Notes: a model not told the origin generated them from the sequence alone. 64,000 nt of DNA from Salipiger marinus (GCF_900100085.1 NZ_FNEJ01000001.1:62001-126000), one strand, 5' to 3'; counted from the first letter of the stretch, positions 17,626 through 26,890 are shown. Numbers and translations: made by a program.

Positions 17626-18461
17626 CAAAGGACTCCGGTCAGGCGGGCATGGCGGGTCACGGCCCCGCCGCCCGTGGTTTCGATGCGGGACAGGGCGGGG
17701 GCCAGCGGTTCGCGCGCCACCGCCATGTGAAAGGCATTGGCATGCAGCAGGGTCTGCGGATCGGCCACCAGCGCTACATGGCCCTTCCAGAACAGCAGAT
17801 CGCCGCGTTCGGGCGCGCTGCCCGCAGGCAGGGTCTGCCCCAGCGCCGCCTCCTGCTGGTCGCTGTCGCCGGGACAGGGCAGGCCGCAGGCCAAGAGCGC
17901 CGCCTGCACCAGCCCGGAACAGTCGATCCCCAGCGCCGAATTGCCGCCCCAGAGATAGGGCGTGCCCAGCAGGCGCTGCGCCACGGCAACGGGATCGGTC
18001 TCGGGGGTCTCAAGCGGGGCCAAATGTCCCTCCGGCACCCAGCCCGCCTGCGTCTGACAGAACCGGTCCTGCCGCGCGGTCACGCGGACCCGCGCGCCAA
18101 GGCTCAGCAGCAGCAGGTCGGGCGATTTCAGGTCAGGATCGCGATAGGCATGGGTGGCCCGGCTGCTGACGCGATGCGTGGCCTCGCAGGGCGGGGCCAG
18201 CGCCGCCTCCGCGACATAGCCCACATAGCCATCCGCCTCGGCCCGGACGAAGGCAAAGCCCTGATGCCTGTCATAGACGGTCAGCGCCGCGCCATGCAGA
18301 AGCTGCCGGTCCCGCGCGCCCTCCGGCGCGCGCAGCAGATCGGCCACCGCCGTGCCAAGGCTGGCGGGCTGGCCCTGCTCATAGCGGGGGGCGGTCACCT
18401 GATCGCGCAGATGCGCGGCGGCCACCCGGCCATTGGCAGGCAGCAGACGACGGTCTGTCAC
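17625..18461 (-). CDS. NlpC/P60 family cell-wall peptidase with SH3-like domain
   Basis: A 278-residue protein with an N-terminal SH3b-like region (about 40-145) and a C-terminal NlpC/P60 cysteine peptidase domain (about 155-270). The catalytic Cys is in LGIDCSGLVQAAL and the His in GDLLFWKGHVALV; YLWGGNSALG is the family lead-in. These enzymes cut gamma-D-Glu-diaminopimelate or similar bonds in peptidoglycan peptides. No signal peptide is evident, so it may be cytoplasmic and recycle muropeptides. The GTG start at 18461 overlaps the aminopeptidase stop (GTGA); coupling to a peptidase supports a murein-peptide recycling role. Confidence 0.88.
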   Translation of the reverse strand: MTDRRLLPANGRVAAAHLRDQVTAPRYEQGQPASLGTAVADLLRAPEGARDRQLLHGAALTVYDRHQGFAFVRAEADGYVGYVAEAALAPPCEATHRVSSRATHAYRDPDLKSPDLLLLSLGARVRVTARQDRFCQTQAGWVPEGHLAPLETPETDPVAVAQRLLGTPYLWGGNSALGIDCSGLVQAALLACGLPCPGDSDQQEAALGQTLPAGSAPERGDLLFWKGHVALVADPQTLLHANAFHMAVAREPLAPALSRIETTGGGAVTRHARLTGVL

Positions 18462-19843
18462 AGGCCCAGCACCTCTGGCAGGGCGGCAAGAATGGCGCGC
18501 GGCCCCTGCCCCAGCCCGCCCTTGGGGCGAGCCGTCGCGGGGGCGGGCTGCCACGAATAGATGTCGAAATGCGCGTAACGCGGCGTGTCGGTGACAAAGC
18601 GGCGCAGGAACAGCGCGGCGGTGATCGACCCGGCCATGCCGCCTGCCGGGGCGTTGTCCAGATCGGCGATGCCCGGTTCGATCTTTTCCTCGTAGGGATC
18701 CCAGAACGGCATGCGCCAGACCGGATCCGCCGCCGGGCCGGAGGCACGGGACAGCGCCGCCGCAAACGCCTCGTCTCCGGTGTAGAACGGCGCCAGATCC
18801 GGCCCCACCGCCACCCGCGCGGCGCCGGTCAGCGTCGCCATGGACAGCAGCAGATCGGGCTTTTCCTCATCCGCAAGCGCCAGCGCGTCGGCCAGCACCA
18901 GCCGTCCTTCGGCATCGGTGTTGTTGATCTCCACCGTCAGACCCTTGCGCGAGGTCAGGATGTCCTGCGGGCGGAAGGCGCTGCCAGAGACCGAGTTTTC
19001 CACCGCCGGGATCAGCACGCGCAGCTGCACCGGCAGATCCAGCGCCATGATCGACCGCGCCAGCCCCAGCACGTTGGCGGCGCCCCCCATGTCCTTTTTC
19101 ATCAGCCCCATGGAGGCGCCGGATTTCAGGTTGAGCCCGCCCGTGTCGAAGCACACGCCCTTGCCCACCAGCGTCAGCCGCGGACCGCGCGCGCCCCAGC
19201 GCAGGTCAATGAGCCGCGGCGCGCGCGGGCTGGCACGGCCCACCGCGTGGATCATCGGGAAATTCTGCTCCAGCAGCGCGTCGCCGGTGGTCACCTCGAT
19301 CGCCGCGCCGAACTGCGTGGCAAGGCTGCGCGCCACCGCCTCCAGCTCTTCGGGGCCCATGTCAGAGGCGGGGGTGTTGACCAGATCGCGGATCAGCGCC
19401 TCGGAGGCGGCCAGCGTTTCGATCCGGGCCGCGTCGACGCCCTCGGGGGCGACAAGCTGCGGCATCTCGGGCACCCGGCCCGCGTAACGGGCAAAGCGGT
19501 AGCCCGCCAGCAGCCATCCCAGCGCCTCTTCCTCGATGCGGCCGCCGGGCAGGTTGTTGGCGATGCGCCAAGGGCCCTGCCCCAGCCGCCCCACCGCGCC
19601 TGCCAGCGCAAAGCGCCCGCGCCGCCGCGCCGCTTCGGTGCCATAGCCCATCAGACCCGCCACGGGCCGACCGTCCGGGCCGGGGATCATCAGCGCGCTG
19701 CCCAGATCCGCCTGAAAGCCGTTCGCCGCGACCCATGCGCGGGTGGCCTCGGGCTGATCCTCCAGCCACGCCTCCAGTCCGGCGGGCTCCAGCACATGCA
19801 GCGGCAGCGCGTCGGATCCGGCGGGGGCAAAGGTCAGGGTCAT
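18458..19843 (-). CDS. Leucyl aminopeptidase family protein (M17)
   Basis: Two-zinc/manganese aminopeptidase of 461 residues. The M17 signature NTDAEGRLVLADAL is near 308-321, and GKGVCFDTGGLNLKS with MKKDMGGAANV supplies the other ligands (Lys, Asp). The N-terminal third is variable, as in the family. It releases N-terminal residues from peptides in the cytoplasm. It is first in a three-gene overlapping cluster with the NlpC/P60 and ureohydrolase genes. Confidence 0.93.
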   Translation of the reverse strand: MTLTFAPAGSDALPLHVLEPAGLEAWLEDQPEATRAWVAANGFQADLGSALMIPGPDGRPVAGLMGYGTEAARRRGRFALAGAVGRLGQGPWRIANNLPGGRIEEEALGWLLAGYRFARYAGRVPEMPQLVAPEGVDAARIETLAASEALIRDLVNTPASDMGPEELEAVARSLATQFGAAIEVTTGDALLEQNFPMIHAVGRASPRAPRLIDLRWGARGPRLTLVGKGVCFDTGGLNLKSGASMGLMKKDMGGAANVLGLARSIMALDLPVQLRVLIPAVENSVSGSAFRPQDILTSRKGLTVEINNTDAEGRLVLADALALADEEKPDLLLSMATLTGAARVAVGPDLAPFYTGDEAFAAALSRASGPAADPVWRMPFWDPYEEKIEPGIADLDNAPAGGMAGSITAALFLRRFVTDTPRYAHFDIYSWQPAPATARPKGGLGQGPRAILAALPEVLGL

Positions 19844-19912
19844 GGCGGAGGCTCCTTCTGGGACGTCAGCGCAGAGCCTAACCGAGCCTGCGCCACCCGC
19901 AAGGGGATCCGG

Positions 19913-20308
19913 TCAGACCGACAGATCCTGCAGATCCCAGAGCGCGTAAAGCGAGCTTTCCCCCATCCGCACCATCCGCGCCAGCGTCGCCGACAGGGCC
20001 ACGCCATCGCCATCATCGATGCACTGCACCACGTCGCGGCTGATGCGGCTGAGCCCGCTCATGCCGATCTGTTCCGCGATCCGGCCAAGCGCCCGGGTGC
20101 ATTTGCGCATCTCCGGCCAGTCGCCCTGCGTGAACAGCCGGTCGGCATGGCCCAGCCGGCAGGCCAGTTCCTCCATCGCCCGGCATACGACATTTTCACC
20201 TTCCTGCGGCCCGAGCCGGGCAAAAAGCTGTTCCAGCCGCTCCGGGTCGAGCCCGGCCTTTTCGCAAGGAGACAGCACCGCAACCTGTTCCACCACACGC
20301 ATCCCCAT
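19913..20308 (-). CDS. Conserved hypothetical protein, helical, 131 residues
   Basis: No family recognised. The product begins MGMRVVEQVAVLSPCEKAGL and is almost wholly helix-forming, with regularly spaced Leu/Ile/Met and charged residues (RLEQLFARLGPQEGENVV, CRAMEELACRLGHADRLF, KCTRALGRIAEQIGMSGL). Three cysteines are scattered (C16, C44, C50 approximately). No signal peptide or membrane helix. Start uncertain between ATG 20308 and ATG 20302; a much longer in-frame reading frame upstream runs antisense to the carbonic anhydrase gene and is rejected. Confidence 0.6.
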   Translation of the reverse strand: MGMRVVEQVAVLSPCEKAGLDPERLEQLFARLGPQEGENVVCRAMEELACRLGHADRLFTQGDWPEMRKCTRALGRIAEQIGMSGLSRISRDVVQCIDDGDGVALSATLARMVRMGESSLYALWDLQDLSV

Positions 20309-20440
20309 GATCCGCCCCCACGGCCTGCCCTGAGTAGCGCCCCGAAGTTCCCAAAACCTTAGGCGCACAGCGTTTCTTCTCTCGAATTCCTGCCGAATTG
20401 CGCGTAATCCAAAAGCCGTGACGGCGCGTGGAGGTTCGTG

Positions 20441-21088
20441 ATGCAGCATGCCAAACCCCTTCCCACCTATCTGGCCCAGCGGTTCCATGGCTGGAAGGCG
20501 ACAAGCTATGCGGAGAATGCCGCATGGTATCGACGCCTGTCCTCCGAAGGACAGCACCCGCGGGCCATGGTCATTTCCTGCTGTGACAGCCGGGTGCATG
20601 TGACCTCGATCTTTGGGGCGGATACCGGGGAATTCTTCATCCATCGCAATATCGCCAACCTCGTGCCGCCTTACCTGCCCGACGGGCAGCAGCACGGCAC
20701 CTCGGCGGCGGTGGAATATGCGGTCACCGCGCTGAAGGTCGCGCATGTGATCGTGATGGGTCATTCCGGCTGCGGCGGGGTGAAGGGCTGTCTGGACATG
20801 TGTTCCGGCAACGCCCCGCATCTGGAGGAGAAATCCAGCTTCGTCGGCCGCTGGATGGACATCCTGCGCCCCGGCTATGAACGGGTGAAGGATCAGGAGG
20901 AAGACCGCCGCGCCGCGCTGCTGGAGCGTGAGGCCGTGGTGGTGTCGCTGGAAAACCTGATGACCTTCCCCTTCGTGCGCTCCGCCGTGGAGGCGGGGGA
21001 CATGTCGCTGCACGGGCTCTGGCACGAAATCGGCGGCGGCGCGCTGGAATGCTACGATCCCAGAACGGGCGGCTTCGTCGCGGTCTGA
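20441..21088 (+). CDS. Beta-class carbonic anhydrase
   Basis: Zinc enzyme that interconverts carbon dioxide and bicarbonate. The 215-residue product has the beta-class zinc ligands and catalytic dyad: SCCDSRV (Cys, Asp-Arg, about 46-52) and GHSGCGGVKG (His and Cys, about 102-111). HRNIANLVPP and GTSAAVEYAV are also typical. ATG 20441 follows GGAGG by 6 bases; the GTG one codon earlier is less likely. Possible roles include supplying bicarbonate to carboxylases. Confidence 0.94.
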   Translation: MQHAKPLPTYLAQRFHGWKATSYAENAAWYRRLSSEGQHPRAMVISCCDSRVHVTSIFGADTGEFFIHRNIANLVPPYLPDGQQHGTSAAVEYAVTALKVAHVIVMGHSGCGGVKGCLDMCSGNAPHLEEKSSFVGRWMDILRPGYERVKDQEEDRRAALLEREAVVVSLENLMTFPFVRSAVEAGDMSLHGLWHEIGGGALECYDPRTGGFVAV

Positions 21089-21106
21089 TCCTGCGAGGGC
21101 ATCCCA

Positions 21107-21132
21107 GACGGGCCCGCGCCGCGCGGCCCGTC
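21107..21132 (+). terminator. Hairpin after carbonic anhydrase gene
   Basis: GACGGGCC (21107-21114) and GGCCCGTC (21125-21132) form a perfect 8-bp stem 18 bases past the stop. No T run follows, so it is a 3'-end structure or weak terminator. Confidence 0.4.
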
Positions 21133-21334
21133 GGGGGCGTATTGGGGGCAGCGCGGCGCGGACCTTTCGGTTCAGCCCGAAGGCTGTTCCGATCCCGGAC
21201 CATGGCACGGCGTCACGTCGACCCGTGCCTGGCAGTGTTCTGAAAGACCACGGCAAGACGCGGAGCGGGGCGCACCCCTCCGCGGCAGACCACCGGCCCG
21301 GCCCCCGGAGAGAGTCGGGCGCCGGACCAGCGGT

Positions 21335-21478
21335 CTAGAAGGACAGACGCAGACGCCGCAGCGTGCGGGTCAGCATGTCCTGCACCGGGCGCGGGTGACG
21401 TCTCCGGCTCAGCATGTCCCGCGCGGCCAGTGCCACGATGCGGCGGCCACGGGCAATGTCGGTGAGATCGATCATCAT
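21335..21478 (-). CDS. Small basic protein, 47 residues
   Basis: Reading the minus strand from ATG 21478 (second in-frame ATG at 21475) to TAG at 21335 gives 47 residues starting MMIDLTDIARGRRIV and ending TLRRLRLSF. It is strongly basic (about a quarter Arg) with a Leu/Arg amphipathic pattern. A good ribosome site, GAAGGAG, lies 10-12 bases upstream. The combination of Shine-Dalgarno, compact size and isolation between two genes suggests a real short gene; no family is recognised. Confidence 0.5.
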   Translation of the reverse strand: MMIDLTDIARGRRIVALAARDMLSRRRHPRPVQDMLTRTLRRLRLSF

Positions 21479-21622
21479 GTCTTGGTCTTCTCCTTCGCGG
21501 GAACGGGCTCTGGTCCCGCAGGTCTAACATTCCCGCAGTCCCCACCCCAGCCCGGCGCCGCATAGGCCCCGCGCTCTGCCGCAGAGAAAGGACTATCCCA
21601 AAGCGCAGGCGCCCAAGACAAA

Positions 21623-21648
21623 GGCCCGCCTCCTGCCGGAGACGGGCC
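21623..21648 (-). terminator. Terminator-like hairpin after asd
   Basis: GGCCCGTCTCC pairs with GGAGGCGGGCC (one mismatch, 11 positions) around a 4-base loop on the minus strand, followed by TTTGTCTT. It lies 24 bases after the asd stop. Confidence 0.65.
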
Positions 21649-21671
21649 CTGCATCTGTCACGACCGACGGG

Positions 21672-22694
21672 TCAGCCTTTTTTCAGCGCCTTCTGGCCCA
21701 GAACCTCGGCGATCTGCACCGCGTTCAGGGCAGCGCCCTTGCGCAGGTTGTCGGACACGCACCACAGGTTCAGACCGTTATCCAGCGTGGAATCCTGACG
21801 GATGCGGCTGATATAGGTGGCGAAATCGCCAACACATTCCACCGGCGTGATGTATCCGCCATCCTCGCGCTTGTCGATCACCATGATGCCGGGCGCCTCG
21901 CGCAGGATGTCGCGCGCCTCGTCCTCGTCAAGGAATTCCTCGAATTCGATGTTCAGCGCCTCGGAATGGCCGACAAACACCGGCACGCGCACGCAGGTCG
22001 CGGTCAGCTTGATCTTGGGGTCGAGGATCTTCTTGGTCTCGGCCACCATCTTCCACTCTTCCTTGGTCGAGCCGTCTTCCATGAAGACGTCGATATGCGG
22101 AATGACGTTGAAGGCGATCTGCTTGGTGAACTTGCTCGGCGGCACGTCGGACACGGGGTTGTAGACCGCCTTGGTCTGGTCCCACAGCTCGTCCATGCCC
22201 TCTTTGCCCGCGCCGGACACCGACTGATAGGTGCTGACCACCACGCGCTTGATCCGGGCGCGGTCATGCAGCGGCTTCAGCGCCACGACCATCTGCGCGG
22301 TGGAGCAGTTGGGGTTGGCGATGATGTTCTTCTTGGCATAGCCCAGCACCGCGTCGGCGTTGACCTCGGGCACCACCAGCGGCACGTCGGGGTCGTAGCG
22401 ATAGAGCGACGAGTTGTCGATCACCACGCAGCCCGCGCCTGCGGCCTTGGGCGCATATTCCTTCGTGGCGTCAGAGCCGATGGCGAACAGCGCCATGTCC
22501 CAGCCGGTGAAGTCGAATGTGGCCAGATCCTGGGTCTTGAGCGTCCTGTCGCCAAAGCTCACCTCGGTTCCCAGCGACCTGCGCGACGCAAGCGCCGCGA
22601 TCTCGTCCACCGGAAATTCGCGCTCGGCGAGGATGTTCAGCATTTCGCGGCCCACGTTCCCCGTGGCGCCCACTATGACGACCTTGTAGCCCAT
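21672..22694 (-). CDS. asd: Aspartate-semialdehyde dehydrogenase
   Basis: Makes L-aspartate 4-semialdehyde from aspartyl phosphate with NADPH, the branch point for lysine/DAP, threonine and methionine. The 340-residue product begins MGYKVVIVGATGNVGREML (NADP-binding GxTGxVG) and has the catalytic cysteine in NPNCSTAQM (about 131-139), with VSTYQSVSGAGKEGMDEL following. It works with dapD, dapE and dapF, also in this window. Confidence 0.97.
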   Translation of the reverse strand: MGYKVVIVGATGNVGREMLNILAEREFPVDEIAALASRRSLGTEVSFGDRTLKTQDLATFDFTGWDMALFAIGSDATKEYAPKAAGAGCVVIDNSSLYRYDPDVPLVVPEVNADAVLGYAKKNIIANPNCSTAQMVVALKPLHDRARIKRVVVSTYQSVSGAGKEGMDELWDQTKAVYNPVSDVPPSKFTKQIAFNVIPHIDVFMEDGSTKEEWKMVAETKKILDPKIKLTATCVRVPVFVGHSEALNIEFEEFLDEDEARDILREAPGIMVIDKREDGGYITPVECVGDFATYISRIRQDSTLDNGLNLWCVSDNLRKGAALNAVQIAEVLGQKALKKG

Positions 22695-23125
22695 GTGATC
22701 TGGCTCCCTTCGTTACTGCCGCCGCCGGGTGAATCCCGGCTTCGGACAAGCGCGGGTCATACCCCATGCCGCCCGGCGGCGGAAGGCCCGATTGGCCCCA
22801 AACCCCACTTGACGCGTCAGATCGGGCGCCCCGAAGCGCCGGAAAGACAGGGTCAGGAATTCCTGCCGTCCGGCCTTGGCTGTATCTTCCTGCTGCAATT
22901 CATGGCATGAAGACGTCAGGATCGGAGAAAACCCGCCCATTTGTGCAGGTGCAGCATCTCGGTCCTTGTCCATAGTTTGGGCAGACGATTACACAGGATG
23001 TGATTTTGCTCGCCAATCAGGCAGAATGTATGACGCAGCGCCCACACCTCAGACGTTCAAGGTCCAAAGGCCGCGCTGGTTTCGGTTTAATGGTCAGGCG
23101 ACTCCGGTCGCGAAGGACAAGACAC
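22695..23125. other. Divergent intergenic region between asd and the capD-like gene
   Basis: These 431 bases separate two divergent genes. Frames through them lack ribosome sites or belong to the in-frame upstream extension of the capD-like gene, so I see no gene. It must contain both promoters, but no hexamer pair stands out. The right half is less GC-rich than the genes around it. Confidence 0.4.
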
Positions 23126-25006
23126 ATGTTTTACCGGCTTGTCACAACCCTAACGCGCACCCAGAAAGAAATCGTCTTTGTCGGTTTCGACGTGGCGATG
23201 GTGGCGCTGGCGATGTTCGCGGCGCTGGTGCTGAACGCGACGGTCCGCACGGATCTGTCCATGGCAATGGCGCTGCTGCCGCTGATCGGCGCGCTGATGG
23301 CGGTGGGGGGCGTGATCTCGTGGCGGCTGGGTCTGCCCCGGATCAAGCTGGCCGCCTATGAAACGCGCGGCATCACCCGCACGGCATTTTTTGCGGCCCT
23401 GACAGGGGTTGCGGGATTTGTGCTGGATTCCCTGATCGCCCCGCCGCTGCCGCCTGCGGTCTATTTCATCTTCACCACGCTGCTGCTGGTGTTCTGCGCG
23501 ACGTGGCGCATCCTTGCCCTGCACGCCACCATCCAGATCTACCGCAAGGGCGCTCTGCGGATGCGGGTGCTGATCTATGGCGCGGGCCAGACCGGCCAGC
23601 AGCTTGTGGCCGCCCTGCGCCATGACGATGCGATCGAACCGGTGTGTTTCGTCGACGACAACCCCACATTGCAGTCGCTGGTGATCTCGGGCCTGCGGGT
23701 GCATGCCCCCTCGACCATCAAGGATCTGATCGCCAGCAAGGGCATCGACCGGGTGGTGCTGGCCATGCCGTCGATCCGTCAGCCGGAACTGGCGCGAATC
23801 GCCCACCGTCTGCGCAGCATCGGCTGCGAGGTGCATGCCTTGCCCTCTTTCGCGGAACTGGTCGGCGAGGGCGAACTGAAAAAGCGCGTGGCCCCGGTGT
23901 CGCTGGACGATCTGCTGGGCCGCAACCGTCTGGAAAGCGAACTGCCCGGCGTCAGCCATGCCTATACCGGGCGCCGCATCCTGATCACCGGCGCGGGCGG
24001 GTCCATCGGATCCGAACTCTGCCGCCAGCTGATCGGCTGCAAACCCGACTGCATCGTGCTGCTCGATCACAGCGAACTGGCGCTCTACAACATCGACAAG
24101 GAACTGCGCGACCTGTCCGAAGGCCTGACCATCGCGCCGGTGCTGGGATCGGTGCTGGACGAGCCGCTGATGACCCAGCTTCTGGCAGAATACCGCATCG
24201 ATGTCGTGCTGCACGCCGCCGCCTACAAGCACCTGCCGCTGGTCGAAAGCAACGTCATCTCCGGCATGCGCAACAACGTGCTGGGCACCAAGGTCATCGC
24301 CGAAGCTGCGCGCGATGCCGGGGTGGAACGGTTCATCCTCGTCTCCTCCGACAAGGCGGTGCGGCCCACCAATGTCATGGGCGCGTCGAAACGGCTGGCC
24401 GAACTGATCGTGCAGGATCTGGCCACGCGCAGCGCCGACACCCGGTTTTCCATGGTGCGCTTCGGCAATGTGCTGGGATCCTCAGGCTCGGTCATTCCGC
24501 TGTTCGAAGAGCAGATCGCCCGTGGCGGCCCGGTGACGCTGACCGATTCCCGCGTCACGCGCTATTTCATGACCATCTCCGAAGCCGCCCGGCTGGTGCT
24601 GCTGGCCGGATCCTTCGCCCGGGGCGGCGATGTCTTCGTGCTGGACATGGGCAACCCGGTGCCGATCCGCAAACTGGCCCGGCAAATGATCGAAGGCGCG
24701 GGCTACACCGTGCGCGACGTCCGCAACCCCGATGGTGACATCGAAATCAAGATCACCGGCCTGCGCAGCGGCGAGAAGCTGCACGAGGAACTGCTGATCT
24801 CTCCGGACATGCTGACCACGCCGCATCACAAGATCCTGCGCGCGCAGGAAGGCTATCTGTCGGAATTCGAGGTGGCGACGGCGGTCAAGGATCTGCGCCA
24901 CGCCATCACCACCCGCGACGAGGCGCTGGCCCGCGCCATCATCGCGCGCTGGGTGGAACGCGGCGAAAAAGACCCGGTCCGCGCCGAGGAAAAGCAGACC
25001 GTCTGA
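23126..25006 (+). CDS. Nucleotide-sugar 4,6-dehydratase, CapD/WbpM/PglF type
   Basis: Inner-membrane enzyme of 626 residues acting on UDP-GlcNAc-like sugars in surface polysaccharide or glycan synthesis. The N-terminus has four predicted membrane helices (about 15-140), then a Rossmann-like domain (RVLIYGAGQTGQQLV near 153), then the SDR catalytic domain from about 285: ITGAGGSIGSEL binds the nucleotide. The active-site segment SSDKAVRPTNVMGASKR has the Asp-Lys pair and a Met where classical SDRs have Tyr, as in WbpM/PglF. AAGGA sits 8 bases before ATG 23126; an extra 42 residues upstream are poorly supported. No other glycan genes are adjacent. Confidence 0.92.
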   Translation: MFYRLVTTLTRTQKEIVFVGFDVAMVALAMFAALVLNATVRTDLSMAMALLPLIGALMAVGGVISWRLGLPRIKLAAYETRGITRTAFFAALTGVAGFVLDSLIAPPLPPAVYFIFTTLLLVFCATWRILALHATIQIYRKGALRMRVLIYGAGQTGQQLVAALRHDDAIEPVCFVDDNPTLQSLVISGLRVHAPSTIKDLIASKGIDRVVLAMPSIRQPELARIAHRLRSIGCEVHALPSFAELVGEGELKKRVAPVSLDDLLGRNRLESELPGVSHAYTGRRILITGAGGSIGSELCRQLIGCKPDCIVLLDHSELALYNIDKELRDLSEGLTIAPVLGSVLDEPLMTQLLAEYRIDVVLHAAAYKHLPLVESNVISGMRNNVLGTKVIAEAARDAGVERFILVSSDKAVRPTNVMGASKRLAELIVQDLATRSADTRFSMVRFGNVLGSSGSVIPLFEEQIARGGPVTLTDSRVTRYFMTISEAARLVLLAGSFARGGDVFVLDMGNPVPIRKLARQMIEGAGYTVRDVRNPDGDIEIKITGLRSGEKLHEELLISPDMLTTPHHKILRAQEGYLSEFEVATAVKDLRHAITTRDEALARAIIARWVERGEKDPVRAEEKQTV

Positions 25007-25047
25007 CCCGGCGGAGGGGCGGCAACCCGCCCCCCAATGGTCGCGCC

Positions 25048-25890
25048 TCAGCGCCCGGGAATGTCATCGCGCGGCGGCGCCGGATCCCATTCTTCGATCA
25101 CATGCACCGCCTCCTGCGCGGTTTCCACGAAGCGGAACAGGTCCAGATCCTCGGGGCTGATGGTGCCCGCCTCGCTCAGCGCCTCCCAGTTGATGATGCG
25201 CTCCCAGAACTCCCGCCCGAACAGCAGGAACGGCACCCGGTCCATGCGCCCGGTCTGGATCAGCGTCAGCGCCTCGAACAGCTCGTCCAGCGTGCCGAAC
25301 CCGCCCGGAAACACGCAGACCGCCCGCGCCCGCATCAGGAAATGCATCTTGCGGATGGCGAAGTAATGGAAGTTGAAACACAGATCCGGCGTCACATAGA
25401 CGTTGGGCGCCTGTTCATGCGGCAGCACGATGTTAAGCCCGATGGAGATGCCGCCCGCCTCCTGCGCGCCACGGTTGCCCGCCTCCATCACGCCGGGGCC
25501 GCCGCCGGTGGCGATCACAAAATCCCGGTTGCCGCTGGCCAGCGATTTCTCGGTCATGGCCTGCGCGAAGAGCCGCGCCTCCTCATAGAAGCGTGACAGA
25601 TCGGCCAGCGTCTGCGTGCGCGCCTGCCCGGCCTCTGCGGGGGCGGGAATGCGCGCGCCGCCGAACAGCACCACGGTGGAGGTGATCCGGCGTTCGTCCA
25701 GCAGCATCTGCGGCTTCAGCAGCTCCAGCTGCAGCCGCACCGGGCGCAGTTCCTCGCGGCACAGGAATTCCTCGTCGGCAAAGGCAAGCCGGTAGGACGG
25801 CGCCCGGGTCTGCGGCGTGTCGGGAATCTGGTCGGCGGTCTTCCGGTCATGGCCCGCATCGCGGAAGATGGAATGGCGGTCGTCATTCAT
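25048..25890 (-). CDS. LOG family (TIGR00730-like) Rossmann-fold protein
   Basis: A 280-residue protein of the LOG/lysine-decarboxylase-like family, often cytokinin-riboside 5'-monophosphate phosphoribohydrolases or other nucleotide hydrolases. Key motifs are FGGARI (about 77), ATGGGPGVMEAGNRGA (about 127), FAIRKMHF with the conserved Arg-Lys (about 186) and the signature PGGFGTLDELFE (about 203). The N-terminal 70 residues are longer than in short LOG proteins. ATG 25890 follows AGGAC; a TTG 33 bases upstream is less likely. Confidence 0.87.
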   Translation of the reverse strand: MNDDRHSIFRDAGHDRKTADQIPDTPQTRAPSYRLAFADEEFLCREELRPVRLQLELLKPQMLLDERRITSTVVLFGGARIPAPAEAGQARTQTLADLSRFYEEARLFAQAMTEKSLASGNRDFVIATGGGPGVMEAGNRGAQEAGGISIGLNIVLPHEQAPNVYVTPDLCFNFHYFAIRKMHFLMRARAVCVFPGGFGTLDELFEALTLIQTGRMDRVPFLLFGREFWERIINWEALSEAGTISPEDLDLFRFVETAQEAVHVIEEWDPAPPRDDIPGR

Positions 25891-25964
25891 GATCTGACTG
25901 TCCTTGTCCTGCTCTTTTCCCAACTATAGCCTGCGCGGCGGACCGGACGACAAGGGAATTCACC

Positions 25965-26882
25965 ATGGACTGGCCGACAGAGATCGCCGCCGCCGCCGCG
26001 CGGATCGCGCCCCATGTGCAGCGCACGCCGGTGATGGACAGCGCAGTGCTGTGGGATCACCCCGTGGCCCTGAAACTGGAACATCTGCAGCACACCGGCA
26101 GCTTCAAGGCGCGCGGCGCCTTCAACACCCTGCTGTCCCTGCCCGTGCCGGCGGCGGGCGTGGTCGCGGCCTCGGGCGGCAATCACGGCGCGGCGGTGGC
26201 CTATGCCGCCAGCCGTCTGGGCCACCCGGCCCGCATCTTCGTGCCCGAACTCGCAGGCCCCGCCAAGATCGCCCTGATCGACCGCTGCGGCGCCGACCTG
26301 ACCGTGGTGCCCGGCGATTATTCCAACGCGCTCGAAGCCGCCCGCCAGCTGGAGGCAGAGACCGGCGCGCTGCAGATCCATGCCTATGACGCCCCCGCCA
26401 CCGTGGCGGGACAGGGCACGCTGCTGCGCGAATGGGAGGAGCAGGGGCTCGAGGCCGACACGCTGCTGATCGCCGTGGGCGGCGGCGGGCTGATCGCGGG
26501 GGCCCTGGCCTGGAGCAGGGGCGCGCGCCGCATCGTGGCGGTGGAACCGGACACCGCCCCCACCCTGCACGCGGCGCTGGAGGCGGGGCATCCGGTGGAT
26601 GTGGCAGTCTCGGGCGTGGCCGCCAACGCGCTTGGCGCCCGGCGCATCGGCGACATCTGCCTTGGTCTTGCGCAGGACCATCTTGCCGCCAGCGTGCGGG
26701 TCAGCGATGCCGCGATCCTCGAGGCGCAGCGGACGCTCTGGCACAGCCACCGCCTGCTGCTGGAACCGGCGGGCGCCACGGCCCTCGCCGCGCTGCGCTC
26801 CGGCGCCTATGTGCCCGCCCCCGGCGAACGGGTGGCGGTGCTGCTCTGCGGCGCCAATCCCGCGCCCGATCCGCTGCCCTGA
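25965..26882 (+). CDS. PLP-dependent threonine/serine dehydratase-like enzyme
   Basis: Fold-type II PLP enzyme of 305 residues. The PLP lysine is in HTGSFKARGAFN (about 45-56), followed by ASGGNHGAAVAYAAS, and the phosphate-binding glycine loop VGGGGLIAG is near 170. There is no C-terminal ACT domain, so it resembles catabolic threonine or serine dehydratases and serine racemases rather than biosynthetic IlvA. Divergent from the LOG gene. A dispersed repeat lies directly after the stop. Confidence 0.88.
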   Translation: MDWPTEIAAAAARIAPHVQRTPVMDSAVLWDHPVALKLEHLQHTGSFKARGAFNTLLSLPVPAAGVVAASGGNHGAAVAYAASRLGHPARIFVPELAGPAKIALIDRCGADLTVVPGDYSNALEAARQLEAETGALQIHAYDAPATVAGQGTLLREWEEQGLEADTLLIAVGGGGLIAGALAWSRGARRIVAVEPDTAPTLHAALEAGHPVDVAVSGVAANALGARRIGDICLGLAQDHLAASVRVSDAAILEAQRTLWHSHRLLLEPAGATALAALRSGAYVPAPGERVAVLLCGANPAPDPLP

Positions 26883-26890
26883 CGGCCCTG

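Noticed and set aside
23000-23125. N-terminal extension of the capD-like protein from 23000
   Set aside because: Adds 42 basic residues before the first membrane helix with no ribosome site; ATG 23126 with AAGGA upstream is better.
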